63,492 nucleotides of DNA, taken from Clostridiales bacterium. GTDB taxonomy: Bacteria > Bacillota > Clostridia > Oscillospirales > CAG-272. How positions within the stretch are numbered: position 1 is the stretch's first letter; every line of letters begins with the position of its first letter. Location of the stretch: NCBI GenBank assembly GCA_012841635.1, contig DUUJ01000048.1, positions 1 to 63,492 on the forward strand, given 5' to 3'. A program made the translations under genes and the position numbers. Below, piece after piece: positions 1 through 9,400 of the stretch. The notes under the pieces are model-generated. The model searched no databases and was not told where the DNA came from. It was given only the letters and a program-made list of their open reading frames with translations.

Positions 1-350
1 ACGATATTAAAAGCGTAGGGCTGAATGCCGTCCGTCCGGATGTCCCGGTAGTGAGTCGGATTCGCCAGCAGCTTTCCGTTTTTATCGAGCAAGCCGTAAT
101 CAACTCCCCAGGTGTCTATGGCTATCGAGCCTATGTCCCTGTCGTCGGAAACGGCGCATTTGTTTATCGATGACTTGATCTCGTGGAATATCCGCAGAAC
201 GTCCCAGCTGAAGGTCCCGGCTATATTTACCGGCTCGTTTTTGAAACGATGATTTTCTTCAAGCGTGAGCCGCTCTCCGTCGAAACGGCCGATGATACCG
301 CGGCCGCTCGATGCTCCGAGGTCTATGGCCAGCATTTTATAACTTGACAA
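1..350 (-). CDS. rhaB: Rhamnulokinase (FGGY kinase), N-terminal part
   Basis: The gene runs off the left edge, so only the first ~116 codons are present. Rhamnulokinase phosphorylates L-rhamnulose to L-rhamnulose-1-phosphate with ATP. The N-terminus carries the FGGY phosphate-binding loop ([11 protein letters not shown]) and the motif [16 protein letters not shown] typical of RhaB. The start is best placed at TTG 350: a GGAGG site at 359-363 lies 8 nt upstream, whereas the first ATG (335) would be 23 nt from it. It follows two sugar isomerase/epimerase-like genes with a 33-nt gap, which fits a deoxysugar catabolic operon. A related FGGY kinase such as fuculokinase is possible because the C-terminus is missing. 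Confidence 0.8.
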   Translation of the reverse strand, partial: MSSYKMLAIDLGASSGRGIIGRFDGERLTLEENHRFKNEPVNIAGTFSWDVLRIFHEIKSSINKCAVSDDRDIGSIAIDTWGVDYGLLDKNGKLLANPTHYRDIRTDGIQPYAFNI

Positions 351-383
351 AACTGACACCTCCGATTTAATCTATACGTGATA

Positions 384-1238
384 TTAACCCGCGGCTTTTT
401 CGAGAACCGCCTTGATCGCGTCGCAGGCAGCCTTGAAAGCGGCCGCGCGGGAGGGATACTGATCGTTTATCAGCTTGCCGCCCTTTCCTTCAAGCTCGGC
501 AAGTCCCTCAAAGACCTGAAGATGCGGCTCGACAGTCAGAATGTAGTGCTTGTCGTATTTATTTATATCTCTGAAGGTCTCGACAAAGCGGCCGACGCCG
601 TGGCCCGCGCGGGCCATGCGCTTTGACGCGGTCGCGTCTTTGATATGGAAATAAAAGATATAATCTTTCAGAATATTGTAGGCATAGGGGAAAGGCTGGC
701 AGTCGACGCAGATAAAGTTTGCGTGGTCAAAGATGAGTTTTATCTTTGAATCGAACTGCTTTTGTATATCAAGGCAGCGCTCGGCGTTGTCGCCGTAAAT
801 TCCGCGCTCGTTTTCATGGCAGAGGAGGACATTTTCGCCTTCTGTCAGCTTCAGCATCTCTCCGAGCCGATACATTACTTCGGGACGCGCTTCTTCAGGC
901 GTTTTGCCTTCGTGATAAAAGCTGAACATACGGATTCTGTCGCAGTTAAAAATGTGCGCAAGCTCGATTATATGCTTTTCTTTTTCGAGGTGCCGGGCAA
1001 AATCGTCTTTCAGATCTATCTTTCCGAGCGGAGAGCCGACGGAAGAAACCCGGATGCCGTTTGCGCTGAGCTTCTTCTGGAGTTCAACCGCTTCATCGCA
1101 GGAAACCGAGTCGATGTTGCGGCCGTTAACGCCGCGAATCTCCATGCAGTATATCTCATTTTCCAGGAGCCCTTTTATCTGCTCGTCGAAATTCTGCGAA
1201 TATTCGTCCGCAAACGCTGCAAGTTCAAAAGTTGCCAT
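384..1238 (-). CDS. Sugar phosphate isomerase/epimerase (AP endonuclease 2 TIM-barrel family)
   Basis: A 284-residue TIM-barrel protein of the xylose-isomerase-like/AP-endonuclease-2 superfamily. Metal-ligand positions typical of the fold are visible: CHENE near 140, FDHANF near 172, FHIKDA near 200 and TVEPHL near 240. Members isomerise or epimerise sugars, sugar phosphates or inositols; the substrate cannot be read from sequence. The SD site AGGAGA lies just after the TAG stop of the preceding gene, 10 nt away, so the pair is probably translationally coupled. Rhamnulokinase follows directly, suggesting a role in hexose or deoxyhexose catabolism (inference). Confidence 0.8.
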   Translation of the reverse strand: MATFELAAFADEYSQNFDEQIKGLLENEIYCMEIRGVNGRNIDSVSCDEAVELQKKLSANGIRVSSVGSPLGKIDLKDDFARHLEKEKHIIELAHIFNCDRIRMFSFYHEGKTPEEARPEVMYRLGEMLKLTEGENVLLCHENERGIYGDNAERCLDIQKQFDSKIKLIFDHANFICVDCQPFPYAYNILKDYIFYFHIKDATASKRMARAGHGVGRFVETFRDINKYDKHYILTVEPHLQVFEGLAELEGKGGKLINDQYPSRAAAFKAACDAIKAVLEKAAG

Positions 1239-1248
1239 TCTTTCTCTC

Positions 1249-2019
1249 CTATCTGAAATCGTATCTTTCGGTAAGGTTGTCGTAGCTTATTTTCAAAGAT
1301 TCGAAGGGGTCGCGGCCGTAAGTGTCGTCCTGCTCTACCAGATGCCATTCGATGCCGTATTTCTTGCACATATCGATGACTGGGTCGAAATTGATGTTGC
1401 CTTCAAGCACTTCGGTCATGACGGCTTCGCCGCCGCGGATCGCGATATCCTTAAGATGGGTGCAGTAAATGCGGTTATGGTGCTTTCTGATGAAATCGGC
1501 GCAGTCAATGCCGCTGTAAGCCGCCCAGAAGATATCAAGGGTCAGCTTGAAGCCATCCGGATCGGTGTTGTCAAGCATCCGCTCTATCGCGTATCTGCCG
1601 TCAATTTTTGTGAATTCGTTGCGGTGGTTGTGATAGAGGAAGACCTTGCCTGCCGCCTTGATCTTTTCAACTGCCGGCGACATGTCCGACGTAAAGCGGT
1701 CGATGCCGTCGGCGTCGAAGGCGTAGCCGCCGCCCATCCCGCCGACGCCGATCCCTTTACAGGAAAACAGATCATGGTCGGCGATGACTTTGTCGGTTTC
1801 TTCTCTGATGCGTTTTGAGTCGGTGTGGGTAAGGACAACTCCGAGGCCGTTTCTTTCCGCCTCGTCTTTGATGCATTGAGCCGAAACGTCGCCCGCGCCG
1901 GATACCTGAATATACTTGTATCCGATTCCGGCGATCTTTTTGAGCGTCGCCGCGAAAGCCGTTTCGTCTCTCATGAAATCACGCACGGTGTAAAGCTGCG
2001 CTCCGAGATAAATAGCCAT
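1249..2019 (-). CDS. Sugar phosphate isomerase/epimerase (TIM barrel), second copy
   Basis: A 256-residue protein of the same superfamily as its downstream neighbour but only distantly similar to it. It starts MAIYLGAQLYTVRDFM, the usual beginning of IolE/YcjR-like sugar isomerases. FLYHNHRNEF (near 127), LTLDIFW (near 159), THLKDI (near 187) and HLVEQDD (near 236) supply the metal and acid-base positions. A GGGGAG site lies 8 nt before the ATG. It ends with TAG, which shows amber is a normal stop here. It begins 32 nt after mutS2 and may be read from the same transcript. Substrate unknown. Confidence 0.8.
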   Translation of the reverse strand: MAIYLGAQLYTVRDFMRDETAFAATLKKIAGIGYKYIQVSGAGDVSAQCIKDEAERNGLGVVLTHTDSKRIREETDKVIADHDLFSCKGIGVGGMGGGYAFDADGIDRFTSDMSPAVEKIKAAGKVFLYHNHRNEFTKIDGRYAIERMLDNTDPDGFKLTLDIFWAAYSGIDCADFIRKHHNRIYCTHLKDIAIRGGEAVMTEVLEGNINFDPVIDMCKKYGIEWHLVEQDDTYGRDPFESLKISYDNLTERYDFR

Positions 2020-2051
2020 TTTTTAATCTCCCCGAATAAATTCGACTGTAT

Positions 2052-4451
2052 TTATTTAAGCTCAACTACGGTTACTCCGCTGTCCCCCTCGCCGTATACT
2101 CCCTGGCGGAAGGATTTTACCCTCGAATCCCCTTTAAGGTACTGCCAGATCGCCTTCTTTAAAGCGCCGGTTCCCTTGCCGTGAATCAAAGTCACGCTGT
2201 TTACCGATGCGATGCGGGCTTCGTCGAGGTATTTGTCTGCCGCCGACCAGCCCTCTTCTCCGGTCATGCCTCTGAGATCAAGCTCAATCTTGAAATCCCG
2301 GACGACGCTGACTTTATAATCGGAAACTGCTTTTTTCTTCTTTTCCTTCGGTATGCCTGTATTGCCGTATTCTTCGGCGTCGGATGCGAGCATGAGGTTC
2401 TTTTCGCTTGTTTTGGTATTTATAATTCCGGCGCGCACCGATACAATACCGTCATCTCCCGGCTCTTCGGTGACTACGCCTTTTGTGCCGATATTGATAA
2501 GTATGACTTCGTCGCCCTTTTTTAGCGGGCGCGGCAGCACATAATCATCCGCCGTCCGCTCCCTTGCTGGGTTGACGATGTCCTCCGTCTCGCGTAGAGC
2601 AGAGCGGATTGCCCTTCTGCCTTCTTCAAGCTCGAGAGCGAAGCGTTCCGATTCCTTTTCCCGTTTCAGCCGCTCAAGCTCTCCGAGCACCATATCGGAG
2701 GTGCGCTGCGCCGCCGAAAGTATCTTATGCGCCTGGCGGCGGCTGCGTTCAAGCTCTTTTTCGTAGCTTTCTTCTTTTTCGCGGATACGCTTTTCCGATT
2801 CGGCTTTGAATCTTTCGTATTCTCTGCGCGCCGAAGCTGCGGCTTCCCGCTGTCTTTCCATCTCGATCCTTGAAGCTTCCAGCTTTTCGATGACATACTC
2901 GAAGCGCTTGGAATCGGAGGAAATCAGTGATTTAGCCCGTTCAATAATGCTTGTATGTATGCCCAGCTTCTCGGCGATCGCAAAAGCGTTTGACTTGCCG
3001 GGGGTGCCTATTATAAGCTTATATGTCGGTTTTAATGTTTCTACATCGAATTCGCAGCTGGCGTTGGTCACGCCTTCGGTTTCGAGAGCGTAGGCTTTCA
3101 ACTCGGCGTAATGGGTCGTCGCGGCGCACATTGAACGGCGCTCTCTTACATCGACGAGTATCGCTTCCGCAAGAGCCGCTCCTTCTACCGGGTCGGTTCC
3201 CGCGCCGAGTTCGTCGAAGAGAGCGAGGGTTCGCTCATTGCATTTGCCGAGTATGTCGATGATATTCACCATATGCCCGGAAAACGTCGAAAGCGACTGC
3301 TCGATTGACTGCTCGTCGCCGATATCGGCTAAGATGTCGTCGAAAACGCAGACTACCGAGGCGTCGGACGCCGGAATATGAAGCCCCGACTGCGCCATCA
3401 GCTCAAAAAGTCCGATAGTCTTGAGCGCGACGGTCTTGCCGCCGGTGTTGGGACCGGTTATTACTAAGGTGTCGTAGCCGCCGCCGATGGTGATATTTAC
3501 CGGAACAACCTTATTTTTGTCTATAAGCGGGTGGCGGGCGGAGTACAGCTCAATTCGCCGCTCATCGGTCACTTGAGGCGCGTCCGCCGCAAGGCGGTAG
3601 GAAAATTCGGCTTTTGCAAAGATGAATGCAATCTGAGTGATGTTATAGTAATTCAGATTGATCTGACTCTCGTTATCGGCGCATTCTGCGCTCAGTTCCG
3701 CCAAAATGCGCTCTATTTCGTGTTTTTCGCGGCTTTCCAACTCTTTGAGTTCGTTGTTTGCGTCGACGACGCCCATCGGCTCGATGAATACCGTCGCGCC
3801 GGAGGCGGATGTGTCGTGGATCAGACCTTTAATTTCGTTTTTATATTCGGAACGCACCGGAATGACGTATCTTCCGTTGCGCAAGGTGACAATGTTTTCC
3901 TGAAGGTATTTGGAATAAGCGCCGCCGGTGTATCTTTGCAGGCTCTCTTTTACCTTGCCTGCGGCATTTCTCATCTTCCGGCGGATATCGGACAGTTCGG
4001 GAGAGGCGTCGTCGGATATCATGTCCTCTGCGACGATCACCCGGTTTATGCGGTCTTCAAGAAATCGCAGCGGTATAAGACGGGCGAAAATCTCGTCGAG
4101 TGAGGTTTCAAATTCGCTGCCGTCGGTCAAATAATTTTTCAGCCGCCGCGTTATATTCAACAGAGACGCGATGTCGAGCAGTTCGCGGGTATTAAGGGCG
4201 CTGCCTTTGACCGCTCTTGCGAGGGAATCGGTAACGTCCCTTACTCCGGAAAGCGGCGGGGTTCCTTTGATCGCCGAAAGTCTTTTCGCGTCGCTTGTCT
4301 GCTCGAGCATATATCTGATGCGGTTTGCATCGGTTGAAGGGCGGAGCTGACGTATCAGATTTTTCGCGCCTTCGGTCTGCGCGCAGTCGGCAAGCATCTC
4401 GAGCACGAGATTTAACTCAAGCGATATTATGGCTTTATCGAAAGCTGCCAT
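2052..4451 (-). CDS. mutS2: Endonuclease MutS2
   Basis: MutS2 is a MutS-family ATPase without the mismatch-reading domain. It acts in control of recombination and, in Bacillus, in rescue of collided ribosomes. The 799 residues have the standard layout: core/lever domains at ~1-300, the ATPase with Walker A GPNTGGKT at 333-340, a charged coiled coil at ~510-620 and a C-terminal Smr nuclease domain from ~720 (motifs LDLRG and HGKGTG). Length is typical (about 780-800). It sits downstream of recO and era, 44 nt after recO. The SD site is weak, so translation may depend on upstream reading. Confidence 0.97.
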   Translation of the reverse strand: MAAFDKAIISLELNLVLEMLADCAQTEGAKNLIRQLRPSTDANRIRYMLEQTSDAKRLSAIKGTPPLSGVRDVTDSLARAVKGSALNTRELLDIASLLNITRRLKNYLTDGSEFETSLDEIFARLIPLRFLEDRINRVIVAEDMISDDASPELSDIRRKMRNAAGKVKESLQRYTGGAYSKYLQENIVTLRNGRYVIPVRSEYKNEIKGLIHDTSASGATVFIEPMGVVDANNELKELESREKHEIERILAELSAECADNESQINLNYYNITQIAFIFAKAEFSYRLAADAPQVTDERRIELYSARHPLIDKNKVVPVNITIGGGYDTLVITGPNTGGKTVALKTIGLFELMAQSGLHIPASDASVVCVFDDILADIGDEQSIEQSLSTFSGHMVNIIDILGKCNERTLALFDELGAGTDPVEGAALAEAILVDVRERRSMCAATTHYAELKAYALETEGVTNASCEFDVETLKPTYKLIIGTPGKSNAFAIAEKLGIHTSIIERAKSLISSDSKRFEYVIEKLEASRIEMERQREAAASARREYERFKAESEKRIREKEESYEKELERSRRQAHKILSAAQRTSDMVLGELERLKREKESERFALELEEGRRAIRSALRETEDIVNPARERTADDYVLPRPLKKGDEVILINIGTKGVVTEEPGDDGIVSVRAGIINTKTSEKNLMLASDAEEYGNTGIPKEKKKKAVSDYKVSVVRDFKIELDLRGMTGEEGWSAADKYLDEARIASVNSVTLIHGKGTGALKKAIWQYLKGDSRVKSFRQGVYGEGDSGVTVVELK

Positions 4452-4495
4452 TTTTATATATTCTTTCTGTTATAAACTTAATATTTTTGCTGCGC

Positions 4496-5287
4496 TTATA
4501 ACGCGCAGTTTTTGTAAAATTCCAGTGTTTTGAAGTTCCGGTCGACATGGTAAAGGCAATAACTCTCGCAGATTGCCGAAAACTCCGGGAACAGAGTTTC
4601 GTCTATGCGGAAGGAAAATACTTTTTTGCCGTCGGCCGATGTTATGAATCTCAGCGCTTCCAGAACGGCGGGCGGTACCGGTTTTATCGGCTTTAAGCGC
4701 CCGTCTTCGAAATAAAGCTGCTCAGTTGTAAGTGTCGAATAGCAGTCGGGGCAGATGACGGAACCGTTTTCCATATCGAAATAAGCTCCGTTCACGTCTG
4801 TTTTTCCGCAGCTGTCGCATGTCGTAAGCTGCGGCTGAAAACCGGCTTCGCACATAAGCCTAAGCTCAAAAGCCCCTTTTATCAGCCGGTGATCCTTATC
4901 GGTATTTGAAAGGCACCAGAGCGCGTTTAAAATAAGCGACATTGTTCCCGTTTCGCGAACCTCCTCCGGCGATACTTCGCAGGTAAGGTCGCAGAGATAC
5001 TGCATCAGCGCGGATTTGACAAGGTCGGTCCGGATATTTGAAAAAGAATCAAGTATCGACGCTTCCTTAAGAGTCAGAAAATCGCCTTTCTGCTCAATCA
5101 GCATCTCGCTGTAAACTCCCAGCTGAGCGGCGCCGAATATAGTGTTTTTCCAGGCTCTCGCGCCGTATGCGTAAACGGAGATCTTGCCGCGGTTGTCGGA
5201 CATAACCGTCAGGAATTTATCCGCGTCCTTGACCGGAGTTTCCCTCAGAACCAGCCCGTAGCAGGGAAAGGACTTCTTTGCCGCCAT
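4496..5287 (-). CDS. recO: DNA repair protein RecO
   Basis: RecO loads RecA onto SSB-coated single-stranded DNA together with RecR. The 263 residues show an N-terminal OB fold (CYGLVLRETPVKDADKFLTV) followed by a helical domain with a four-cysteine zinc site, CDSCGK...CPDC near 150-180. The gene starts only 5 nt after era stops, the common era-recO order of Firmicutes, so it is clearly in the era operon. No strong SD is visible, which suggests coupling to era translation. Confidence 0.96.
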   Translation of the reverse strand: MAAKKSFPCYGLVLRETPVKDADKFLTVMSDNRGKISVYAYGARAWKNTIFGAAQLGVYSEMLIEQKGDFLTLKEASILDSFSNIRTDLVKSALMQYLCDLTCEVSPEEVRETGTMSLILNALWCLSNTDKDHRLIKGAFELRLMCEAGFQPQLTTCDSCGKTDVNGAYFDMENGSVICPDCYSTLTTEQLYFEDGRLKPIKPVPPAVLEALRFITSADGKKVFSFRIDETLFPEFSAICESYCLYHVDRNFKTLEFYKNCAL

Positions 5288-5292
5288 CGCGG

Positions 5293-6267
5293 TTAAAACT
5301 CGTCCTTATCGTTATATCCGAAGTTCCTGAGGGTAGAGATGTCGTCGCGCCAGCGGGTTTTGACCTTGACCCAGAGGTTCAGATATATCTGACAGCCGAA
5401 GAAATTCTCAAGATCTTCGCGGGCGTAGCTACCGATCCTTTTCAGCATCTCGCCGTTTTTCCCGATTATGATAGCCTTGTGCGACTCTCTTTCGCAGTAT
5501 ATCTCGGCTGCGATACGGATGATGGACGGAGATTCTTCGAATTTCTCGATTACGACGGCGATTCCGTGAGGTATTTCTTCATTCAGGAGGCGCAGCAGCT
5601 TTTCGCGGATAACTTCCGCCGCGATCTGCCTTTCCGGCTGATCGGTCAGCTCGTCTTCCGGGAAATGCCAGGGGCCCGGCTTCATGAAAGCTCGGCATTC
5701 ATTTAAAACAATATCTACGCCGAGATTGTTTTTCGCCGAAATCGGCACTACCGATTTGAAGTCGTATTTCGGCGCGTAATCAGTTATCGTCTGTCCTATC
5801 GCCGCGGCGGTCGACCTGTCGGTTTTATTGATCGCAAGGATGGCCGGAGTGTTGTTGTTCTTAAGCCTTTCAATAATTCCCAGCTCGATATCCCCCGGCT
5901 TTCCGCCCGGTTCCACCACAAGTATCGCGGCGTCGGTGTCGCCTATCGCCGCGCGGACGGATTTCACCATATAATTTCCGAGCTTGGTTTTCGGTTTGTG
6001 CATTCCCGGCGTGTCAAGAAAGACAAACTGATCGCAGCCCAGGGTTAAAATGCCGGTGATGCGGTTTCTTGTCGTCTGAGGCTTCTTTGAAACTATTGCC
6101 ACCTTTTCGCCGAGAAGGGCGTTTAAGAGCGTTGATTTGCCGACATTGGGACGTCCGACAATGGCGATAAAGCCGGTCCTCATATCCCCCGGCTTTATCG
6201 ATGTTTTGTTTAAAGTTGTTATATCCGTGTCAGTTTCATTTATATCAATACCGATTTTTTCGGCCAT
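5293..6267 (-). CDS. era: GTPase Era
   Basis: Era is a GTPase that binds 16S rRNA and assists 30S subunit maturation. The G domain shows G1 GRPNVGKST, G3 DTPGMH and G4 NKTD, followed by a C-terminal KH RNA-binding domain (ERESHKAIIIGKNGEMLKRIG). The protein is 324 residues, about 28 longer than usual, because of an N-terminal extension before the MRTGFIAIVGRPN start used in most homologues. The longer start is supported by GGGAGG 6 nt before the ATG at 6267, while the internal ATG has no suitably spaced site. A promoter lies at 6329-6357. Confidence 0.97.
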   Translation of the reverse strand: MAEKIGIDINETDTDITTLNKTSIKPGDMRTGFIAIVGRPNVGKSTLLNALLGEKVAIVSKKPQTTRNRITGILTLGCDQFVFLDTPGMHKPKTKLGNYMVKSVRAAIGDTDAAILVVEPGGKPGDIELGIIERLKNNNTPAILAINKTDRSTAAAIGQTITDYAPKYDFKSVVPISAKNNLGVDIVLNECRAFMKPGPWHFPEDELTDQPERQIAAEVIREKLLRLLNEEIPHGIAVVIEKFEESPSIIRIAAEIYCERESHKAIIIGKNGEMLKRIGSYAREDLENFFGCQIYLNLWVKVKTRWRDDISTLRNFGYNDKDEF

Positions 6268-6328
6268 GCAAGCCCTCCCAAGAAATCATACCCCGATTGG
6301 CTCAGCTTCATATCTGTATGCCGCTATA

Positions 6329-6357
6329 ATTATAACATATAAATGCGATTTTTTCAA
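6329..6357 (-). promoter_or_regulatory. SigA-type promoter for era-recO-mutS2
   Basis: On the minus strand, -35 TTGAAA (6357-6352), a 17-bp spacer and -10 TATAAT (6334-6329). The predicted start is about 55 nt upstream of era. No terminator was seen after ybeY, so read-through from phoH-ybeY is also possible. Confidence 0.75.
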
Positions 6358-6412
6358 GATGTTTTAACAAACGTTTAAAGTCATCCGGAAAGGGGTTAAT
6401 ATATTTTTTACT

Positions 6413-6871
6413 TTACCTTGAAAGTCCCATTGAATTAAGGATTTTCTCCTGCCGGCCGAACATATCCTTTTCCTCTTCTTCGGTCATATGATCGTAGCCC
6501 AACAAATGCAGAGTGGAATGAACCGTTAAAAAGGCAAGCTCGCGATCGAGCGAATGACCGTATTCCTTTGCCTGATAATCGGCGCGTTCGATCGAGATAA
6601 CTATATCCCCCAGCTCCTCGCCGATATCATCGCCGTCGTTCAGAGGAAAGCTAAGAACGTCGGTTGGGCTGTCGATGCCGCGGTGAGCTGAGTTCAGCTC
6701 TTTTATCCGGTCGTCATCGACGACAGTTACCGATACTTCGGCGCGGCCTTCCCAATTTTCGCTTTTAAGAGTCGCTTTCACTGCCCTCTTTATCAGCGCT
6801 CTCTGCGCCGGGGTCAGCGTCAGCTTCTTCTGGGTGTTTCTTGTATATATGTCGTACAGGCTTTGTGCCAT
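6413..6871 (-). CDS. ybeY: Endoribonuclease YbeY (rRNA maturation factor)
   Basis: A single-strand-specific zinc endoribonuclease needed for 16S rRNA 3'-end maturation. The 152 residues match the family length and contain the zinc motif [11 protein letters not shown] (H-x3-H-x5-H) near 117-127 and the conserved [14 protein letters not shown]. The start is fixed by AGGAG 8 nt before the ATG and by normal N-terminal length. It lies inside phoH, overlapping it by 107 nt in another frame, unusually long for a bacterial operon. It probably depends on phoH transcription. Confidence 0.95.
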   Translation of the reverse strand: MAQSLYDIYTRNTQKKLTLTPAQRALIKRAVKATLKSENWEGRAEVSVTVVDDDRIKELNSAHRGIDSPTDVLSFPLNDGDDIGEELGDIVISIERADYQAKEYGHSLDRELAFLTVHSTLHLLGYDHMTEEEEKDMFGRQEKILNSMGLSR

Positions 6872-7889
6872 GACGTCCGCTCCTGCCGCTTCTGCCGGCT
6901 TTCTTTTCTTTTTCGTATCTGTCGTATGCCAGAATAATCTTCTGAACCAGCCTGTGCCGGACTACATCTCTGTCATCAAAATAGTGCACCGATATGCCGC
7001 CTATACCGTTCAAAACCTTGACAGCCTCGACAAGCCCGCTGGATGTGCCGTCCGGCAGGTCAGTCTGGGTTATGTCGCCGGTAACGACCGCTTTTGAATT
7101 ATATCCGAGCCGGGTAAGAAACATTTTCATCTGCTCCGGCGTTGTATTCTGAGCTTCGTCAAGTATAATGAAACTGTCGTTCAGGGTGCGCCCGCGCATA
7201 TAGGCGAGCGGGGCTATTTCAATAACGCCGCGCTCGACGCTTTTCTGGTAATTTTCGGTTCCCATCAGTTCATACAGCGCGTCGTAAAGCGGCCGCAGAT
7301 ACGGCTCTATCTTCGTCTGAAGGTCTCCCGGAAGAAATCCGAGTTTCTCTCCCGCTTCGACTGCGGGACGGGTGAGGATAATCCGCTGAACTTCCTTGTT
7401 GCGAAGCGCGGTCACCGCCATTGCGACGGCAAGAAAGGTCTTGCCGGTTCCGGCAGGTCCGACTCCGAGCACTATGGTGTTCTGACGGATGGCGTCGATA
7501 TATTTCTTCTGACCGATGGTCTTTGCTCTGATCGGCTTTCCGCGATCGGTTATGCAGATGCAATCCTCGTCAAAGGAGCCGAGCTCATTTTCTCTGCCGT
7601 CCTTTACCATCTGCGAGACATACGAAACCGACTGCTCGGTAAGGTCGCCGGTCAGATTGAGCATTTTTTTGAGATAGCCTATCGTCTTGGCCGCCCTGGC
7701 TGCCGAATCGCCGTCTTCACCCTGAATAACGATTGCGCAGCCGTCGGTAAAATCGCGCTGAACTGCGGTCACATTAAATATTTCTTCGATTATTTTGATA
7801 TTTGCATCATAAGCGCCGAACAGCGACGATATCTGCGCCTGACTGTCCGTGCGGACACTTATGTCCGAGCGGACGCTTTTTTCTGTCAT
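6765..7889 (-). CDS. phoH: PhoH-like ATPase
   Basis: PhoH family P-loop ATPase, commonly next to ybeY and era and linked to RNA metabolism, though the exact role is unsettled. Of the 374 residues, ~1-110 are an N-terminal KH-like segment; Walker A GPAGTGKT is near 145 and Walker B IILDEAQN near 245. After the usual family end (AYDRYEKEK, ~330) there is a charged, low-complexity tail of about 40 residues. Most of this tail is encoded in the 107 nt shared with ybeY, so it may be a by-product of the overlap. Divergent from the CapA-like gene. Confidence 0.95.
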   Translation of the reverse strand: MTEKSVRSDISVRTDSQAQISSLFGAYDANIKIIEEIFNVTAVQRDFTDGCAIVIQGEDGDSAARAAKTIGYLKKMLNLTGDLTEQSVSYVSQMVKDGRENELGSFDEDCICITDRGKPIRAKTIGQKKYIDAIRQNTIVLGVGPAGTGKTFLAVAMAVTALRNKEVQRIILTRPAVEAGEKLGFLPGDLQTKIEPYLRPLYDALYELMGTENYQKSVERGVIEIAPLAYMRGRTLNDSFIILDEAQNTTPEQMKMFLTRLGYNSKAVVTGDITQTDLPDGTSSGLVEAVKVLNGIGGISVHYFDDRDVVRHRLVQKIILAYDRYEKEKKAGRSGRSGRHGTKPVRHIYKKHPEEADADPGAESADKEGSESDS

Positions 7890-7941
7890 ATGACGGGTAT
7901 CAACCTCTCTGAATCACTTTGTTTTTTCTTACAACAGGTAT

Positions 7942-7950
7942 ATTATAACA
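7942..7950 (-). promoter_or_regulatory. Extended -10 promoter for phoH-ybeY
   Basis: The minus strand reads TGTTATAAT, i.e. TG-N-TATAAT, about 55 nt before the phoH ATG. No good -35 is present at 17 bp, as expected for an extended -10 promoter. Confidence 0.5.
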
Positions 7951-8031
7951 TATTTTCCCGGAAAAATCCCGCAAGATATGTTAATTATACAATCATTCAG
8001 CAAAAGTTGCCGATTTTTCTTTTCTTTCTTC

Positions 8032-8060
8032 TCGACAAATCAACAAATATGAGTTATAAT
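8032..8060 (+). promoter_or_regulatory. SigA-type promoter for the CapA-like gene
   Basis: -35 TCGACA (8032-8037), 17-bp spacer, -10 TATAAT (8055-8060). The predicted start is ~27 nt before the ATG at 8094, which rules out the longer upstream reading frame beginning at 7890. Confidence 0.7.
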
Positions 8061-8093
8061 ATTACCATATACGAAATCAACCGGAGAAAATAT

Positions 8094-9362
8094 ATGATGC
8101 GGAAAAGTATTTTAAGAAAATACGCAGCTTTTCTTGCCTTGCTGCTTATATCTGCGATGGCAATATCCTGCGACGCCAGCGTTCAGATGATCGTTCCCTC
8201 CGTAACCGCGCCGAATCTTTACGGAGAAACCGCGCCTCCCGCCGAAGTTGAAACGGCAGACGGCGAAGTGCCCGGCGGGGCAGACGGAGAAGCGGCTGAG
8301 ACACAGCCGGAGATTAAGCTTCCGCCGGACGCCAGGGTATCCTTCCTTGCCTGCGGCGACAATATCATTCATTCGAATGTATACGAGGATGCGCTTGACC
8401 GCGGAGGCGGCACGGAATACAAGTTTATAAGTATGTATGACGATGTCGCAGATATTATCGCCGCCGCCGATCTGGCTTATGTCAATCAGGAAGGTCCGAT
8501 GGGCGGTGAGAAATACGGTTATTCCGGATACCCGACTTTCAACGGTCCTCAGGAAATGGGGGATGCGCTGGTCGATTTGGGCTTCAATATCGTAAACATC
8601 GCCAACAATCATATGCTTGATAAATGGGAAAGCGGTTTTCTTGATACCGCCGCATACTGGAAGACAAAGGAAGTCACGCTGATCGGAGCGTATCTTGACA
8701 AGGACGATTACGACGATATCCGCGTAGTCGAGAAAAACGGGATTAAGATCGCTTTCCTCTCCTACACCTACGGCACAAACGGAATGGTATTGAACAAAGG
8801 CAGCTCAACGGTAATTCCGCTTATCGTCGAAGAAGATATCCGCCGGCAATGCAGAATAGCGCGGGAAAAAGCCGATTTTGTAATCTGCTCGATTCACTGG
8901 GGCAACGAAGACTGGTTCAAACCTTCGGCTCATCAGCTTGATTTCAAAGATGTGATGGTGGAATGCGGCGTCGATGTTATCGTCGGCACGCATCCGCATG
9001 TGCTGCAGCCTATCGTCTGGGAGGAAAACAAAGAGGGACATAAAACGCTTGTCATTTACTCTCTGGGTAATTTTATTTCGACGATGCTTTATTCGAGAAA
9101 CATGGTCGGGGGAATGATGACCTTTGACATCGTCCGCAAAAACGGCGTCATAACCGTCGAAAATCCGCTGCTGCATCCGATTGTCTGCTATTACAACCGC
9201 TCGCGGCGCGGGCTGCAGGTTTACAAGATGGAGAACTTCCCTGCCGAGCTTGCCGCCTCCCATGGGTCTCAGAAATACGGCGCGTTCGATCTCAACACCC
9301 TTAAGCGCTATGTAACGGGCACGATCGACAGCGCCTTCCTGCCCGATTACCTCAAATCTTAA
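8094..9362 (+). CDS. CapA/PgsA family lipoprotein (poly-gamma-glutamate synthesis-like)
   Basis: A 422-residue predicted lipoprotein: positive N-terminus, hydrophobic core and lipobox ending at Cys26 (AMAISC). After an acidic Pro/Glu/Ala linker comes the CapA domain with metallophosphatase-like motifs: CGDNIIH, ANNHMLDKWESG, SIHWGNED, GTHPHVLQP and SLGNFIS. CapA-like proteins are linked to poly-gamma-glutamate capsules in Bacillus, but many Clostridia carry lone copies with unknown roles, and no capB/capC is present here. ATG 8094 is chosen because GGAG lies 7 nt upstream and the promoter -10 ends at 8060. A terminator follows. Confidence 0.85.
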   Translation: MMRKSILRKYAAFLALLLISAMAISCDASVQMIVPSVTAPNLYGETAPPAEVETADGEVPGGADGEAAETQPEIKLPPDARVSFLACGDNIIHSNVYEDALDRGGGTEYKFISMYDDVADIIAAADLAYVNQEGPMGGEKYGYSGYPTFNGPQEMGDALVDLGFNIVNIANNHMLDKWESGFLDTAAYWKTKEVTLIGAYLDKDDYDDIRVVEKNGIKIAFLSYTYGTNGMVLNKGSSTVIPLIVEEDIRRQCRIAREKADFVICSIHWGNEDWFKPSAHQLDFKDVMVECGVDVIVGTHPHVLQPIVWEENKEGHKTLVIYSLGNFISTMLYSRNMVGGMMTFDIVRKNGVITVENPLLHPIVCYYNRSRRGLQVYKMENFPAELAASHGSQKYGAFDLNTLKRYVTGTIDSAFLPDYLKS

Positions 9363-9364
9363 AT

Positions 9365-9400
9365 ATAAAAAAACAGGCTCGGTAAAGCCTGTTTTTATTT
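9365..9400. terminator. Bidirectional rho-independent terminator
   Basis: An AACAGGCT/AGCCTGTT stem (9372-9379 with 9386-9393) flanked by A-run and T-run, so it can stop the CapA-like gene from the left and the hydrolase gene (minus) from the right. Confidence 0.9.
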
